Shown here: positions 27,091-36,639 of the stretch, piece after piece
How positions within the stretch are numbered: the stretch's first letter is position 1
Layout: the number at the start of each line of letters is the position of its first letter
Assembly: GCF_963378085.1 (NCBI RefSeq)
Contig: NZ_OY726395.1
Span: 1,054,001 to 1,118,000 of the forward strand
Direction of reading: 5' to 3'
Source of the DNA: Mycolicibacterium sp. MU0050
Lineage (GTDB): Bacteria > Actinomycetota > Actinomycetes > Mycobacteriales > Mycobacteriaceae
DNA length: 64,000 bases
Position numbers and translations under genes: made by a program
Notes under the pieces: model-generated
What the model saw: only the letters and a program-made list of their open reading frames with translations
What the model was told of the DNA's origin: nothing
Database searches by the model: none

Positions 27091-28485
27091 ATGGCGGCGC
27101 TCTCGGCGGTGGTGTTCGCGCTGAGTTGGTGGCTCGGCCTCTATCTGCTGGCCCGCGACCCGCGCAAGCCGGTGCTGGTGCTGGCCGCGGTCGGGCTGTG
27201 CGGTTTCGCCCTGGTGGTGGCGCTGGATGCGGTGCGGGTGGCCGGCGTGGGGGCCGCCGATCTGCTGGGCCGCATCGAGATCTTCCTGGTGGCCGTCCCG
27301 GGGGTGGCGTGGTTCGCCGTCCTGCTGGAGCTGGCGCGCTCCGGCGAGCAGTGGCGCGGCCGCGCCGCCGAGGTGGCCGCCGTCGTCGTGGTGGCGGTGC
27401 TGGCGCTGGTCGGCGCCGGGCTGGCCGGCGGGGTCGAAGGCCCGCTGCGCTTCGGGCACTGGCTGATGTTCGCGGTCATCTCGCTGGCGTCACTGACGGC
27501 CATGGTGCGCGCCGTGCTGCGTCGGCCGCGGCCGGGGTCGGTGGTCGGCGTGGTGGTGGTGGCCACACTGTTCTTCGCGCTGGCCAACGCGATCCTGATC
27601 ATCCCGCTGGGCCTGGTGCCCAGCGCATTGGCGCTGGCCGCAACGGGTTTCGACGTCCTGCTGCTGGGCGTCGCCGTCGCGCTTTGGGATGCGTTCGACG
27701 AGGGGCAGGCGCTGCGGGCCGACATGCTGCGCTCGTTCGCGGGCACCGTACTGGTCGCGACGCTGTTCGGCGGGCAGGCGCTGATCGGCCTGGCCGTCGT
27801 CGGCCCGGAGGGCCGCGGCGTGGTGACCGTGCTGCTGTTCACCAGCCTGGCGGTCGCGGTCGCGATCAACGTTCTGGCCGACCCGCTGGCCGGACTGCTG
27901 GACCGGCTGACGTTCTCCCCGGCGCTGCGAGCCGATCGCGCGGCCCTGCGCGGTACCGAGGCGGCGCTGCCGCTGCGGGCCGACAACCCCCTCGACGACC
28001 TCGACGACGACGCCTTCGCCCGGGTGACGCGCCGCGCGCTGGGCCACTACGGCGACCTGACGAAGCTGGTCGCCAGCCCGCTGACCGCGCTGCCGGTGAT
28101 CGATGAACGGCTGGCCGCGCGCGGGGCGCCCGATCAGCCGCTGGAGCGGGCCAACGAACTCAAGGCCGTACTCGCCGACCGGATCGCCGCGCTGAAACCG
28201 CGCGACGGCGGCGACTTCGGCACCACCGAGGAATGGCGCTACTACAACTCGCTGTACTTTCCCTACGTCCTCGGGGTGCGGGCATACGCCCAGAACGCGA
28301 CGCCGTCCGGGTTGGACCCGGTGGCCCGGCAGGCCTGGAAATGGTTCGTCACCGAGGTGCCGCAGCGGTCGCTGCACAACTGGCAGAACGCCGCGGCCCG
28401 GGTGATCGCCGCCGACCTGCGTTCGGCCGGCGATTTCGGTGCGCGCAGCAGCGCCGAGCGCGTCCAGGCGCACCGAAGTCACTGA
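27091..28485 (+). CDS. Unrecognised multi-span membrane protein with C-terminal soluble domain
   Basis: 464 residues. About eight hydrophobic helices lie in residues 1-275, ending in N-V-L-A-D-P-L-A-G-L-L-D-R-L-T-F. A soluble domain of about 180 residues follows, with E-E-W-R-Y-Y-N-S-L-Y-F-P-Y-V-L-G. The membrane half and linker recall the sensor module of 7TM histidine kinases, but there is no kinase, GGDEF or phosphatase motif. It starts one base after the prenyl-synthase stop (TGAAATG), so translation is probably coupled. Not part of the recalled M. tuberculosis order at this point. Function unknown. Confidence 0.7.
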   Translation: MAALSAVVFALSWWLGLYLLARDPRKPVLVLAAVGLCGFALVVALDAVRVAGVGAADLLGRIEIFLVAVPGVAWFAVLLELARSGEQWRGRAAEVAAVVVVAVLALVGAGLAGGVEGPLRFGHWLMFAVISLASLTAMVRAVLRRPRPGSVVGVVVVATLFFALANAILIIPLGLVPSALALAATGFDVLLLGVAVALWDAFDEGQALRADMLRSFAGTVLVATLFGGQALIGLAVVGPEGRGVVTVLLFTSLAVAVAINVLADPLAGLLDRLTFSPALRADRAALRGTEAALPLRADNPLDDLDDDAFARVTRRALGHYGDLTKLVASPLTALPVIDERLAARGAPDQPLERANELKAVLADRIAALKPRDGGDFGTTEEWRYYNSLYFPYVLGVRAYAQNATPSGLDPVARQAWKWFVTEVPQRSLHNWQNAAARVIAADLRSAGDFGARSSAERVQAHRSH

Positions 28486-28586
28486 TCTGGCAGCAGTTGG
28501 CAGTGCGCGGTGGCGACCTGGCAGTGCCTCCTGAGCAGCATCGATGGTGTCCGAACCGAATCTCGTCCGAGTAGGAGCACCCATCG

Positions 28587-28997
28587 ATGACTGCCACCGC
28601 CGCCGGCTCGCCCCGGCTCCGCACCGACGACGCCCTGCTGCGTCTGGCCCTGCGCCTCGACGCCGTCCTGACCGCCGCGTTCGGCTTGGTCGTCGCCGTG
28701 CTCGCCGGCCCGCTGTCCTCGCTGACCGGCCTGACCCCGACCGTCACCTTCGTCGTGGGCACCGCGCTGGTGCTCTATGGCGCCGTCGTGTTTGCCTTGG
28801 CGCGGTTGCGTGACGTGCGCGCCGCCGGGATCGGGGTGATCGTCGCGAACCTGGCCTGCACCGTCGGCGCGGTGCTGGTGGTCGTCGAGGGCTTGGCCCC
28901 GCTGACCGGCATCGGGATCGCCGCGGCGCTGGCCTGCGCCGCCTACACCGCGTTCTTCGCGGGCCTGCAGTACCTCGGAGTGCGCCGTCTGGCGTGA
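28587..28997 (+). CDS. Small four-helix membrane protein, unknown function
   Basis: 136 residues with four hydrophobic helices (about 30-50, 55-72, 78-100, 105-127) and a polar N-terminal tail. ATG 28587 follows AGTAGGAG. It lies 101 bases after the previous gene and converges on coaA. No family motif recognised. Confidence 0.65.
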   Translation: MTATAAGSPRLRTDDALLRLALRLDAVLTAAFGLVVAVLAGPLSSLTGLTPTVTFVVGTALVLYGAVVFALARLRDVRAAGIGVIVANLACTVGAVLVVVEGLAPLTGIGIAAALACAAYTAFFAGLQYLGVRRLA

Positions 28998-29071
28998 CTC
29001 CCGCCGCCCGGTGCGGTGGCGCGACGCCGTTAGAGGTTACGGCGAAGCGCCCCGCACCGGTTCTCCCATGT

Positions 29072-30010
29072 TCAGAGCTTGCGCAGCCGCAACCGGTTGA
29101 TCGAATGATCGGAGTCCTTGCGCAACACCAGGGTTGCCCGCGGCCGCGTCGGCAGAATGTTCTCGATCAGGTTGGGCCGGTTGATCGAATGCCAGATGTC
29201 GCGCGCGGCGAACACCGCCTGTTCGTCGGTCAGCGTCGAGTAGCTGTGGAAGTGCGACTGCGGATTGGCGAAGGCGCCGGCGCGCATCGACAGGAACCGC
29301 GACACGTACCACTGCTCGATGTCCTCGATGCGGGCGTCGACGTAGACCGAGAAATCGAACAGGTCCGACACCATCAGGGTGGGGCCGGTCTGCAGGACGT
29401 TGAGGCCCTCGAGCACCAGGATGTCCGGGTGGCGGACCATCTGCTTCTCGCCGGGAACAATGTCGTAGAGCAGGTGCGAATACACCGGGGCGCAGGCCAC
29501 CTCGGCGCCCGATTTCACCGTCGTCACGAAGCGCATCAGGGCGCGGCGGTCGTAGCTTTCCGGGAAGCCCTTGCGGTGCATGATGTTCCGCCGGGACAGC
29601 TCGGCGTTGGGGTAAAGGAACCCGTCGGTGGTGACCAGGTCCACCCGGGCGTGGTTGCCCCACCGGGCCAGCAGGGCCTGCAGCACACGCGCGGTGGTGG
29701 ACTTGCCCACCGCCACGCTGCCGGCGACGCCGATGATGAACGGGACCGGCCGGTCCGGGTTCTGGTCGGACTCGCCGAGGAACTCCGCCGTCGCGGCGAA
29801 CAATCGCTGGCGGGCGGCCACCTGCAGGTGGATCAGCCGGGCCAGCGGCAGATAGACCTCTTCGACCTCGAGCAGGTCCAACTGCTCGCCCAGACCCCGC
29901 AGCCCCAGGACCTCTTCCTCGGTCAACTTGAGCGGCGTCGACATACGCAGCGCTCGCCATTGCTTTCGGTCGAACTCCACGTACGGGCTCGGCTCGCTCA
30001 GCCGCGACAT
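29072..30010 (-). CDS. coaA: Pantothenate kinase CoaA (type I)
   Basis: 312 residues from ATG 30010, the exact length of M. tuberculosis CoaA (Rv1092c). P-loop G-S-V-A-V-G-K-S-T near residue 97. Family motifs [18 protein letters not shown] and the pantothenate-site D-F-S-V-Y-V-D-A. It phosphorylates pantothenate in the first step of CoA synthesis. Divergent from the DUF885 gene. Confidence 0.95.
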   Translation of the reverse strand: MSRLSEPSPYVEFDRKQWRALRMSTPLKLTEEEVLGLRGLGEQLDLLEVEEVYLPLARLIHLQVAARQRLFAATAEFLGESDQNPDRPVPFIIGVAGSVAVGKSTTARVLQALLARWGNHARVDLVTTDGFLYPNAELSRRNIMHRKGFPESYDRRALMRFVTTVKSGAEVACAPVYSHLLYDIVPGEKQMVRHPDILVLEGLNVLQTGPTLMVSDLFDFSVYVDARIEDIEQWYVSRFLSMRAGAFANPQSHFHSYSTLTDEQAVFAARDIWHSINRPNLIENILPTRPRATLVLRKDSDHSINRLRLRKL

Positions 30011-30075
30011 GGCCCCAAGTCTTGCAGCACTGGTCACGCGGTGTGCGTGTGGGTGTCGCCCAGCACAGGTGCGGC

Positions 30076-30081
30076 TACCGT
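30076..30081 (+). promoter_or_regulatory. -10 element of the DUF885 gene
   Basis: TACCGT, 8 bases before the ATG at 30090; no Shine-Dalgarno. Leaderless-type arrangement. Confidence 0.35.
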
Positions 30082-30089
30082 TGAACGCT

Positions 30090-31304
30090 ATGGAACCCGC
30101 TTCGTTGATCCGCGAGTACCTGCTGCTCGGCCTGCGCTTCGACCGCATCGAAGAGGGCTACGTGGACTCGTTCACCGGCGACCCCGCGCTGCGTCGCCAG
30201 GTCGCCGACGAGCCCGCGCCCGAGGCCGCCGACCTGGCCCGACAGGCCCAGCGGCTGCTGGCCGCGCTGCCCGAGGTGCCGCGGCGCGACGGCTTCGACG
30301 AAACCCGCGCGGCGTACCTGGGGGCGCACTTGCGCGCCCTGGAATGCGCGGCGCGCAAGTTCGCCGGGACCGACGTCGGGTTCGTCGACGAGGTCCGCGC
30401 CTACTTCGACGTCGACATCAGCAAGGGCGACCAGGACCGATACCGCGAGGCGCACGCCCGGCTGGACGAGGTGCTGGGCGGGACCGGATCGCTCGTCGAG
30501 CGGATGGAGGCCGACCGGCGCGCCGACGAGATTCCCCCGGAGCGGCTCGGCGAGTGCATCGCGGCGTTCTCCAGCGCCCTGCGCGACCGGGTCCGCGCGG
30601 AATTCCCGCTGCCCGAGCGCGAGACCGTCGACTACGAGATCGTCACCGACAAGCCCTGGTCGGGATTCAACTACTACCACGGCGATTACCGCTCGACGGT
30701 GGCCGTCAACGCCGACCTCAAGCAGCAGATGGCCAACCTGCCCTCGCTCGTCGCGCACGAGTCCTATCCCGGCCACCACACCGAGCACTGCCGCAAGGAG
30801 GCCGGGCTGGTCGAGGCGCTCGGTCAGCAGGAACAGACCATCTTCCTGGTCAACACCCCGCAGTGCCTGATGGCCGAGGGCCTGGCTGACCTGGCGCTGT
30901 ACGCGGCGATCGGCCCGGAGTGGGGGAGCTGGGCCGCGGAGATCTACGCCGACCTGGGCCTGCGGTTCGACGCCGAACGGGCCCAAGCCATCTCGGCGGC
31001 CCGCGCCACCCTGGCCGACGTGCGCCAGGACGCGGCGCTGATGTTGCACGACGAACATCGCGACATCGATGACGTCGTCGCCTACGTGCGGCGGTGGCTG
31101 CTGGTCGACGAGACCCGCGCCCGGCAGATGATGCGGTTCCTGTCCTCGCCGCTGTGGCGCGCCTACACCAGCACCTACGTCGAGGGATATCGGCTGCTGC
31201 GGCCGTGGCTCGACGAGCGGCCCGACGGGGTGACCCTGACGCAGCGTTTCGGCCGGCTGTTGGACGAGCCGCTGATTCCCTCGACCCTGCGCGCCGCGGC
31301 CTGA
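30090..31304 (+). CDS. DUF885 family putative zinc metallopeptidase
   Basis: 404 residues, largely helical. The metal-binding motif [13 protein letters not shown] (about residues 224-236) is the DUF885 version of HExxH. A downstream M-A-E-G-L-A-D-L (about 265) could supply the third ligand glutamate. The family resembles M2/M32-type peptidases. No signal peptide. ATG 30090, divergent from coaA. Substrate unknown. Confidence 0.8.
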   Translation: MEPASLIREYLLLGLRFDRIEEGYVDSFTGDPALRRQVADEPAPEAADLARQAQRLLAALPEVPRRDGFDETRAAYLGAHLRALECAARKFAGTDVGFVDEVRAYFDVDISKGDQDRYREAHARLDEVLGGTGSLVERMEADRRADEIPPERLGECIAAFSSALRDRVRAEFPLPERETVDYEIVTDKPWSGFNYYHGDYRSTVAVNADLKQQMANLPSLVAHESYPGHHTEHCRKEAGLVEALGQQEQTIFLVNTPQCLMAEGLADLALYAAIGPEWGSWAAEIYADLGLRFDAERAQAISAARATLADVRQDAALMLHDEHRDIDDVVAYVRRWLLVDETRARQMMRFLSSPLWRAYTSTYVEGYRLLRPWLDERPDGVTLTQRFGRLLDEPLIPSTLRAAA

Positions 31305-31335
31305 GCACCGAATTTGGTCGGCCGGGGCCGAGGTT

Positions 31336-31341
31336 TAGGCT
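31336..31341 (+). promoter_or_regulatory. -10 element of glyA, leaderless
   Basis: TAGGCT, 6 bases before the ATG at 31348, without a Shine-Dalgarno. Confidence 0.45.
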
Positions 31342-31347
31342 TGGACC

Positions 31348-32814
31348 ATGACTGCAGACTCGACCGTTTCCAGCTCGACCGCCGCCCCGGGTGCGGAGTA
31401 CGCGGAGACCGCGAGCGCCGCGTACCGCGCCGCGTTGGAGGTCATCGAGTCGGTGGAGCCTCGCGTCGCCGCGGCCACCCGCAAGGAGCTCGCGGATCAG
31501 CGTGACTCGCTCAAGCTGATCGCCAGTGAGAACTACGCCTCGCCGGCGGTGCTGCTGACCATGGGGACCTGGTTCTCGGACAAGTACGCCGAGGGCACCG
31601 TCGGGCACCGCTTCTACGCCGCGTGCCAGAACGTCGACACCGTGGAGGCGCTGGCCGCCGAGCACGCGCGCGAGCTGTTCGGCGCGCCGTACGCCTACGC
31701 GCAGCCGCACTCCGGGATCGACGCCAACCTGGTGGCCTACTGGGCCATCCTGGCCACCCGGGTGGAGGCGCCGGGGCTGGCCGAACTGGGCGCCAAGCAC
31801 GTCAACGACCTGTCGGAGGCCGACTGGGAGAAGCTGCGGGCCAAGCTGGGTAACCAGCGGCTTCTGGGGATGTCGCTGGACACCGGCGGGCACCTCACCC
31901 ACGGCTTCCGGCCCAACATCTCCGGCAAGATGTTCCACCAGCGCCAGTACGGCACCGACCCGGCCACCGGGTTCATCGACTACGACGCCGTGGCCGCGGC
32001 CGCGCGCGAGTTCAAGCCGCTGGTGCTCGTCGCCGGTTATTCGGCCTACCCGCGGCGGGTCAACTTCGCCAAGATGCGCGAGATCGCCGACGAGGTCGGC
32101 GCCACCCTGATGGTCGACATGGCGCACTTCGCCGGCCTGGTGGCGGGCAAGGTGTTCACCGGCGACGAGGACCCGGTGCCCCACGCGCACGTCACCACCA
32201 CGACGACGCACAAGTCGCTGCGCGGTCCGCGCGGTGGCCTGGTGCTGGCCACCGAGGAGTACGCGCCGGCGGTCGACAAGGGCTGCCCGATGGTGCTCGG
32301 CGGCCCGCTGTCGCACGTCATGGCGGCCAAGGCCGTCGCGCTGGCCGAGGCCCGTCGCCCCGAGTTCCGGTCCTACGCCCAGGCCGTCGCCGACAACGCG
32401 CAGGCCCTGGCCGACGGGTTCCTCAAGCGGGACGGGGCCCTGGTCACCGGAGGCACCGACAACCACCTGGTGCTCCTGGACGTGACGTCGTTCGGCCTGA
32501 CCGGGCGGCAGGCGGAATCCGCGCTGCTGGACGCCGGCATCGTCACCAACCGCAACGCCGTGCCCGCCGACCCGAACGGGGCCTGGTACACCAGCGGGAT
32601 CCGGTTGGGTACGCCCGCGCTGACCACGCGCGGTTTCGGGGCCGACGACTTCGACCGGGTGGCCGAGTTGGTGGTCGACGTGCTGAAGAACACCCAGCCC
32701 CAGGGCACCTCGAAGGCCAAGTACACGCTGGCCGACGGCACCGCCGAGCGGGTGCACTCCGCGGCCGCCGAGTTGTTGGCCGCCAACCCGCTGTACCCGG
32801 GCCTGACCCTGTAG
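31348..32814 (+). CDS. glyA: Serine hydroxymethyltransferase, long form
   Basis: 488 residues. The PLP lysine is K289 ([11 protein letters not shown]). Other SHMT motifs: L-I-A-S-E-N-Y, S-D-K-Y-A-E-G, Q-P-H-S-G and D-M-A-H-F-A-G-L. It interconverts serine and glycine with tetrahydrofolate. It is about 60 residues longer than the ~426-residue mycobacterial GlyA1. The extra length is an N-terminal extension of about 35 residues and an insertion at about 137-171 (after Y-W-A-I-L). The rest is also more diverged than expected for an ortholog of Rv1093, although the position is the same. Confidence 0.9.
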   Translation: MTADSTVSSSTAAPGAEYAETASAAYRAALEVIESVEPRVAAATRKELADQRDSLKLIASENYASPAVLLTMGTWFSDKYAEGTVGHRFYAACQNVDTVEALAAEHARELFGAPYAYAQPHSGIDANLVAYWAILATRVEAPGLAELGAKHVNDLSEADWEKLRAKLGNQRLLGMSLDTGGHLTHGFRPNISGKMFHQRQYGTDPATGFIDYDAVAAAAREFKPLVLVAGYSAYPRRVNFAKMREIADEVGATLMVDMAHFAGLVAGKVFTGDEDPVPHAHVTTTTTHKSLRGPRGGLVLATEEYAPAVDKGCPMVLGGPLSHVMAAKAVALAEARRPEFRSYAQAVADNAQALADGFLKRDGALVTGGTDNHLVLLDVTSFGLTGRQAESALLDAGIVTNRNAVPADPNGAWYTSGIRLGTPALTTRGFGADDFDRVAELVVDVLKNTQPQGTSKAKYTLADGTAERVHSAAAELLAANPLYPGLTL

Positions 32815-32874
32815 GTCCGGCCGCGTGCCGGTTGCCGCCGAGATCGACGTTTTGCCGTCGGCCACTCGCACAAA

Positions 32875-32900
32875 CCCGCCCAAACTGACGTTTGGGTGGG
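32875..32900 (+). terminator. Hairpin between glyA and desA2
   Basis: CCCGCCCAAAC-TGAC-GTTTGGGTGGG, an 11-bp stem with one G.T pair and a 4-base loop, 60 bases after glyA. No long T-run follows. Confidence 0.5.
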
Positions 32901-32963
32901 AAGAGGGCACGAAGGTGGGGGTCGATTTCAAGGAACGTGTGAACTCGGGTTACAGTTAGTTTC

Positions 32964-33794
32964 ATGGCTGAGTTTCCCGTTGCCAACGCCTTGACGCTCG
33001 AGCTGGAGCCGGTGGTCGCAGAGAATCTGCAGCGCCACCTCGACACCGCCGAAGAGTGGTTTGCCCACGACTATGTGCCGTTCGAACAGGGCGAGAACTT
33101 CGCCTTCCTGGGCGGCCGCGACTGGGATCCGTCGCAGCAGACGCTGCCGCAGCCCGTCGTCGACGCCTGCGAGATCCTGCAGATCACCAAGGACAACCTC
33201 GCCGGCTACCACCGCGAGCTGGTAGAGCACTTCATCCTGGAGTGGAAGTGGGGCCGGTTCATCGGCCGCTGGACCGCCGAGGAGCATCTGCACGCCATCG
33301 TGATGCGCAACTACCTGGTGGTCACCCGCAACTTCGACCCGACGGCCAACGAGGACGTCCGCGTCGACCACGTGATGAACAAGGGCTACCGGGCCAGTTC
33401 GTTCACCCAGATCGAGACCCTGGTGTTCATGGCGTTCTTCGAGCGCAGCTGGGCGGTCTTCTGCCGGCGCACCGCCGAGCAGACCGAGGAGCCGGTGCTG
33501 AAGTCGCTGCTGGAGCGGATCGCGGTGGACGAGGAGCGCCACGAGCTGTTCTTCGGCAACCTGGTGCGCTGGTGCCTGCAGTACGACGAGGCCGAGACGG
33601 TGGCGGCGGTCGCGCGGCGCGCCAAGGAGCTGCAGGTTCCCGGTGCCGACATCGACGCCTTCGCGGGCAAGGTCGCCAACGTCGCCGAAGCCGGCATCTT
33701 CGGACCCGAGCAGCTGCGCCAGGTGATCTCCGACCAGATCACCGCCTTCGGGCTGGCCGACCGCGCGGAACTCCGCGAGTTCATCTGCGCGTAA
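32964..33794 (+). CDS. desA2: Acyl-ACP desaturase DesA2
   Basis: 276 residues of the soluble di-iron desaturase family. Ligand motifs W-T-A-E-E-H-L-H (about residues 106-113) and A-V-D-E-E-R-H-E (about 189-196), the EExxH pairs of the family. In mycobacteria DesA2 is essential for mycolate-related unsaturation, though its direct desaturase activity is debated. Ortholog of Rv1094. ATG 32964 is preceded by TTACAGTTAGTTTC without a strong Shine-Dalgarno. Confidence 0.92.
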   Translation: MAEFPVANALTLELEPVVAENLQRHLDTAEEWFAHDYVPFEQGENFAFLGGRDWDPSQQTLPQPVVDACEILQITKDNLAGYHRELVEHFILEWKWGRFIGRWTAEEHLHAIVMRNYLVVTRNFDPTANEDVRVDHVMNKGYRASSFTQIETLVFMAFFERSWAVFCRRTAEQTEEPVLKSLLERIAVDEERHELFFGNLVRWCLQYDEAETVAAVARRAKELQVPGADIDAFAGKVANVAEAGIFGPEQLRQVISDQITAFGLADRAELREFICA

Positions 33795-33838
33795 CCGTGT
33801 CTCGGCGCGCCTGACCCCGCGCCATGGCGTTGCGGGAG

Positions 33839-33844
33839 TAGCGT
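33839..33844 (+). promoter_or_regulatory. -10 element of phoAT-phoH2, leaderless
   Basis: TAGCGT, 8 bases before the phoAT ATG at 33853. No Shine-Dalgarno. Confidence 0.4.
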
Positions 33845-33852
33845 CATTTCCG

Positions 33853-33987
33853 ATGGCTAGCGACATGCTCTGCTATCCGGGCGGTATCTCCCGTAGCGAC
33901 TACGGCAGGACCGGCCCCGGTCCTGATGCCGCTGCGCCCGCTGACAATTCCTCCGCGGGGCCGCGTGGGTCGAGGAGCGCCTCGTGA
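33853..33987 (+). CDS. phoAT: PhoAT-like antitoxin, small protein overlapping phoH2
   Basis: 44 codons ([11 protein letters not shown]... ending ...S-R-S-A-S), with the stop TGA overlapping the phoH2 GTG by four bases (GTGA). In mycobacteria phoH2 is preceded by a small overlapping antitoxin gene, phoAT, and this ORF has the same position and overlap. The protein is Gly/Pro/Ala-rich and probably disordered. Sequence identity to known PhoAT was not checked, so the assignment rests on context. Confidence 0.65.
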   Translation: MASDMLCYPGGISRSDYGRTGPGPDAAAPADNSSAGPRGSRSAS

Positions 33988-35327
33988 GTGATTCACCGAA
34001 GGCTCAGTCGGACATCTCGCCGGAAGGACTGCGGACCTACGTCCTGGACACGTCCGTCCTGCTGTCCGACCCCTGGGCGGCGACCCGGTTCGCCGAGCAT
34101 CAGGTTGTCGTACCGCTCGTCGTGATCAGCGAGTTGGAGGCCAAGCGCCATCATCACGAACTCGGCTGGTTCGCGCGTCAGGCGTTGCGCATGTTCGACG
34201 ACCTGCGACTGGAGCACGGGCGCCTCGACCAACCCATTCCCGTTGGGACACAGGGTGGTTCGTTGCACGTCGAGCTCAACCACAGCGACCCCAACGTGCT
34301 GCCCGCCGGCTTCCGGACCGATACCAACGACGCGCGCATCCTGACCTGTGCGGCCAACCTTGCCGCCGAGGGTAAGCGGGTCACGCTGGTCAGCAAGGAC
34401 ATCCCGCTGCGGGTCAAGGCCGGTGCCGTCGGCCTGGCTGCCGACGAATATCGCGCCCAGGACGTCATCACCTCCGGCTGGACCGGGATGACCGAACTCG
34501 ACGTGGTGGCAGACGAGGTCGACACGCTGTTCGCCGACGGCGAGATCGACCTGGAGCAGGCGCGAGACCTGCCCTGCCACACCGGAGTTCGGCTGCTCGG
34601 TGGTACCTCACACGCCCTGGGGCGGGTCACCGCCGAGAAGCGGGTGCAACTGGTGCGCGGCGATCGCGAGGTGTTCGGGCTGCGCGGCCGCTCCGCCGAA
34701 CAGCGGGTGGCGCTCGACCTGCTGCTCGACGAGTCGGTGGGCATCGTCTCGCTCGGCGGCAAGGCCGGCACCGGCAAGTCCGCGCTGGCCCTGTGCGCCG
34801 GCCTGGAGGCCGTGCTGGAGCGGCGCACCCAGCGCAAGGTCGTGGTCTTCCGTCCGCTCTACGCCGTCGGCGGCCAGGATCTCGGCTACCTGCCCGGCAG
34901 TGAGAGCGAGAAGATGGGGCCGTGGGCCCAGGCCGTGTTCGACACGCTCGAAGGCCTGGCCAGCCCGGCGGTCCTCGAGGAGGTGCTGGCCCGCGGGATG
35001 CTGGAAGTGCTGCCGCTGACCCACATCCGCGGCCGCTCGCTGCACGACTCGTTCGTCATCGTCGACGAGGCGCAGTCCCTGGAGCGCAACGTCCTGCTGA
35101 CCGTGCTGTCCCGGCTGGGCACCGGTTCGCGGGTGGTGCTCACCCACGACGTCGCGCAGCGGGACAACCTGCGGGTCGGCCGTCACGACGGGGTCGCCGC
35201 GGTCATCGAGAAGCTCAAGGGCCATCCGCTGTTCGCGCACATCACCCTGCTGCGTAGCGAGCGGTCACCGATCGCCGCGCTGGTGACCGAGATGCTCGAA
35301 GAGATCACCCCCGGCGCCCTGCCCTGA
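33984..35327 (+). CDS. phoH2: PhoH2: PIN-domain RNase fused to PhoH ATPase
   Basis: 447 residues. PIN domain about 17-150, with acidic metal ligands D22 (V-L-D-T-S), E50/E52 region (S-E-L-E-A-K), D116 (T-N-D-A-R) and D139 (S-K-D). PhoH-like ATPase domain about 230-440, Walker A G-K-A-G-T-G-K-S (259-266) and Walker B F-V-I-V-D-E-A-Q. In mycobacteria PhoH2 couples RNA unwinding to cleavage and acts as the toxin of the phoAT-phoH2 module. GTG start inside the phoAT stop. Ortholog of Rv1095. Confidence 0.93.
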   Translation: MSDSPKAQSDISPEGLRTYVLDTSVLLSDPWAATRFAEHQVVVPLVVISELEAKRHHHELGWFARQALRMFDDLRLEHGRLDQPIPVGTQGGSLHVELNHSDPNVLPAGFRTDTNDARILTCAANLAAEGKRVTLVSKDIPLRVKAGAVGLAADEYRAQDVITSGWTGMTELDVVADEVDTLFADGEIDLEQARDLPCHTGVRLLGGTSHALGRVTAEKRVQLVRGDREVFGLRGRSAEQRVALDLLLDESVGIVSLGGKAGTGKSALALCAGLEAVLERRTQRKVVVFRPLYAVGGQDLGYLPGSESEKMGPWAQAVFDTLEGLASPAVLEEVLARGMLEVLPLTHIRGRSLHDSFVIVDEAQSLERNVLLTVLSRLGTGSRVVLTHDVAQRDNLRVGRHDGVAAVIEKLKGHPLFAHITLLRSERSPIAALVTEMLEEITPGALP

Positions 35328-35329
35328 GT

Positions 35330-35378
35330 GATTTCGGAGTGTTTTGCCACGCTGGGCGTGGCAAAACACGCCGAAATC
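35330..35378 (+). terminator. Strong 22-bp hairpin after phoH2
   Basis: Arms GATTTCGGAGTGTTTTGCCACG (shown as 35330-35351) and 35357-35378 pair at 21 of 22 positions around a 5-base loop. It starts 2 bases past the phoH2 stop. Its outer arm matches the hairpin at 38286-38334. Confidence 0.75.
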
Positions 35379-35406
35379 CCCGGCGGGTGGGGATGATTTA
35401 GCCGCC

Positions 35407-36609
35407 ATGCATTCGACCATCGCGATCACCCTGACCGCCATGGTGTTCGGCTATGCCGTCGTCTCGGCGGTGGTCAAGCGGTGGTACGTGGCCCCCGCGC
35501 TGATCTTCCTGCTGGTCGGGATGCTCCTGGGTCCCTCCGGGCTGGGTGTGCTGCCCGACAGCGACGACGCCGACACCTTCACCGTCCTGGCTCAGCTGGC
35601 ACTGACGGTCATCCTGTTCAACCAGGCCGCCGAACTCGGCAAGGTGCGCGGTCGGCTCACCGGCCGACTGCTGCTCATCGGCATCCCGCTCACGTTGGTC
35701 CTCGGCACGGTGACCGCGTTGGTGTTCCTGCCCGTGCTGCCGGTCTGGGAGGCCGTCTGCCTGGCCGCGATCCTGGCGCCGACCGAGGTCGCGTTGATCG
35801 AGGCGCTGATGGAGGACCGCCGCATCCCGGAGCGGGTCCGGCACGCGCTGTCGGTGGAATCCGGCCTCTACGACGGCTTCGCGCTGGCGACGCTGCTGGC
35901 GGCGCTCGCGGTGGCTTCGGGCAGCGCCGACGACGAGAGCGCCTCGGCCTGGGTGTGGTTCGCGGTGCGCACCGAATTGCTGTCGGTGGTGGTGGGTGTG
36001 CTCGTCGGGTTGGCGGGCTCGTGGGTAATCGTGGCGTCGGTGCGGCGCGGTTGGATGAGCAACACCTGGGCGCAACTGGCGACGGTCGCGGTCGCGCTGC
36101 TGTGCTTCCAGGTGGGGGAGAGCCTGCACGCCAGCGGCTTCGTGGCGGCGTTCGTCGGCGGGCTGGCGTATGCGCTGGTGAGCCGGCGGGCGGGCGCGTC
36201 GGTGCCCACCCAGGTCACCGACGCCACCGCGAAACTGCTGGAGTTGCTGGTGTTCGCGCTGTTCGGCGCCTACCTGGTGGTGGCCGCCTGGCGGACGGCG
36301 ACTTGGCAGGTGGTGCTGTTCGCGGCGCTGGCGTTGGTGGGCGTCCGCCTGGCCGCGACGACGGCGGCGCTGCTGCGCACCGACGTCCCGTGGCGCAGTC
36401 GGCTGTTCGTCGGGTGGTTCGGGCCGCGCGGCATCGGCAGCCTGGTGCTGGCGATGATCGTGCTCGGCCGCGGCGAACTCGAGCACAGCGACCTGCTGGT
36501 CCAGGTGGCGGTGGTCGCGGTGACGATCAGCCTGACGCTGGGCAGTCTGACCGTGCCGTGCGGGATCCGGCTGGTCTCGGTCGACCGACTTGTCCGGTCT
36601 CGGCCTTGA
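35407..36609 (+). CDS. Cation/proton antiporter, CPA1-like
   Basis: 400 residues with about 12 hydrophobic helices in the NhaP/CPA1 pattern. The two discontinuous-helix motifs are recognisable but altered: A-P-T-E where CPA1 has A-P-T-D, and E-S-G-L-Y-D-G where CPA1 has E-S-G-L-N-D-G. The transport Asp is kept while the neighbouring Asn is Tyr. G-W-F-G-P-R-G-I-G-S is conserved. It exports Na+ or K+ against protons at the cytoplasmic membrane. ATG 35407. Confidence 0.82.
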   Translation: MHSTIAITLTAMVFGYAVVSAVVKRWYVAPALIFLLVGMLLGPSGLGVLPDSDDADTFTVLAQLALTVILFNQAAELGKVRGRLTGRLLLIGIPLTLVLGTVTALVFLPVLPVWEAVCLAAILAPTEVALIEALMEDRRIPERVRHALSVESGLYDGFALATLLAALAVASGSADDESASAWVWFAVRTELLSVVVGVLVGLAGSWVIVASVRRGWMSNTWAQLATVAVALLCFQVGESLHASGFVAAFVGGLAYALVSRRAGASVPTQVTDATAKLLELLVFALFGAYLVVAAWRTATWQVVLFAALALVGVRLAATTAALLRTDVPWRSRLFVGWFGPRGIGSLVLAMIVLGRGELEHSDLLVQVAVVAVTISLTLGSLTVPCGIRLVSVDRLVRSRP

Positions 36610-36625
36610 CGCGCACTACGCATAG

Positions 36626-36631
36626 TAGATT
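36626..36631 (+). promoter_or_regulatory. -10 element of the DUF732 gene
   Basis: TAGATT, 8 bases before ATG 36640; a TTGACG at 36606-36611 may be a -35, although the 14-base spacing is short. Confidence 0.35.
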
Positions 36632-36639
36632 TAACGTCC

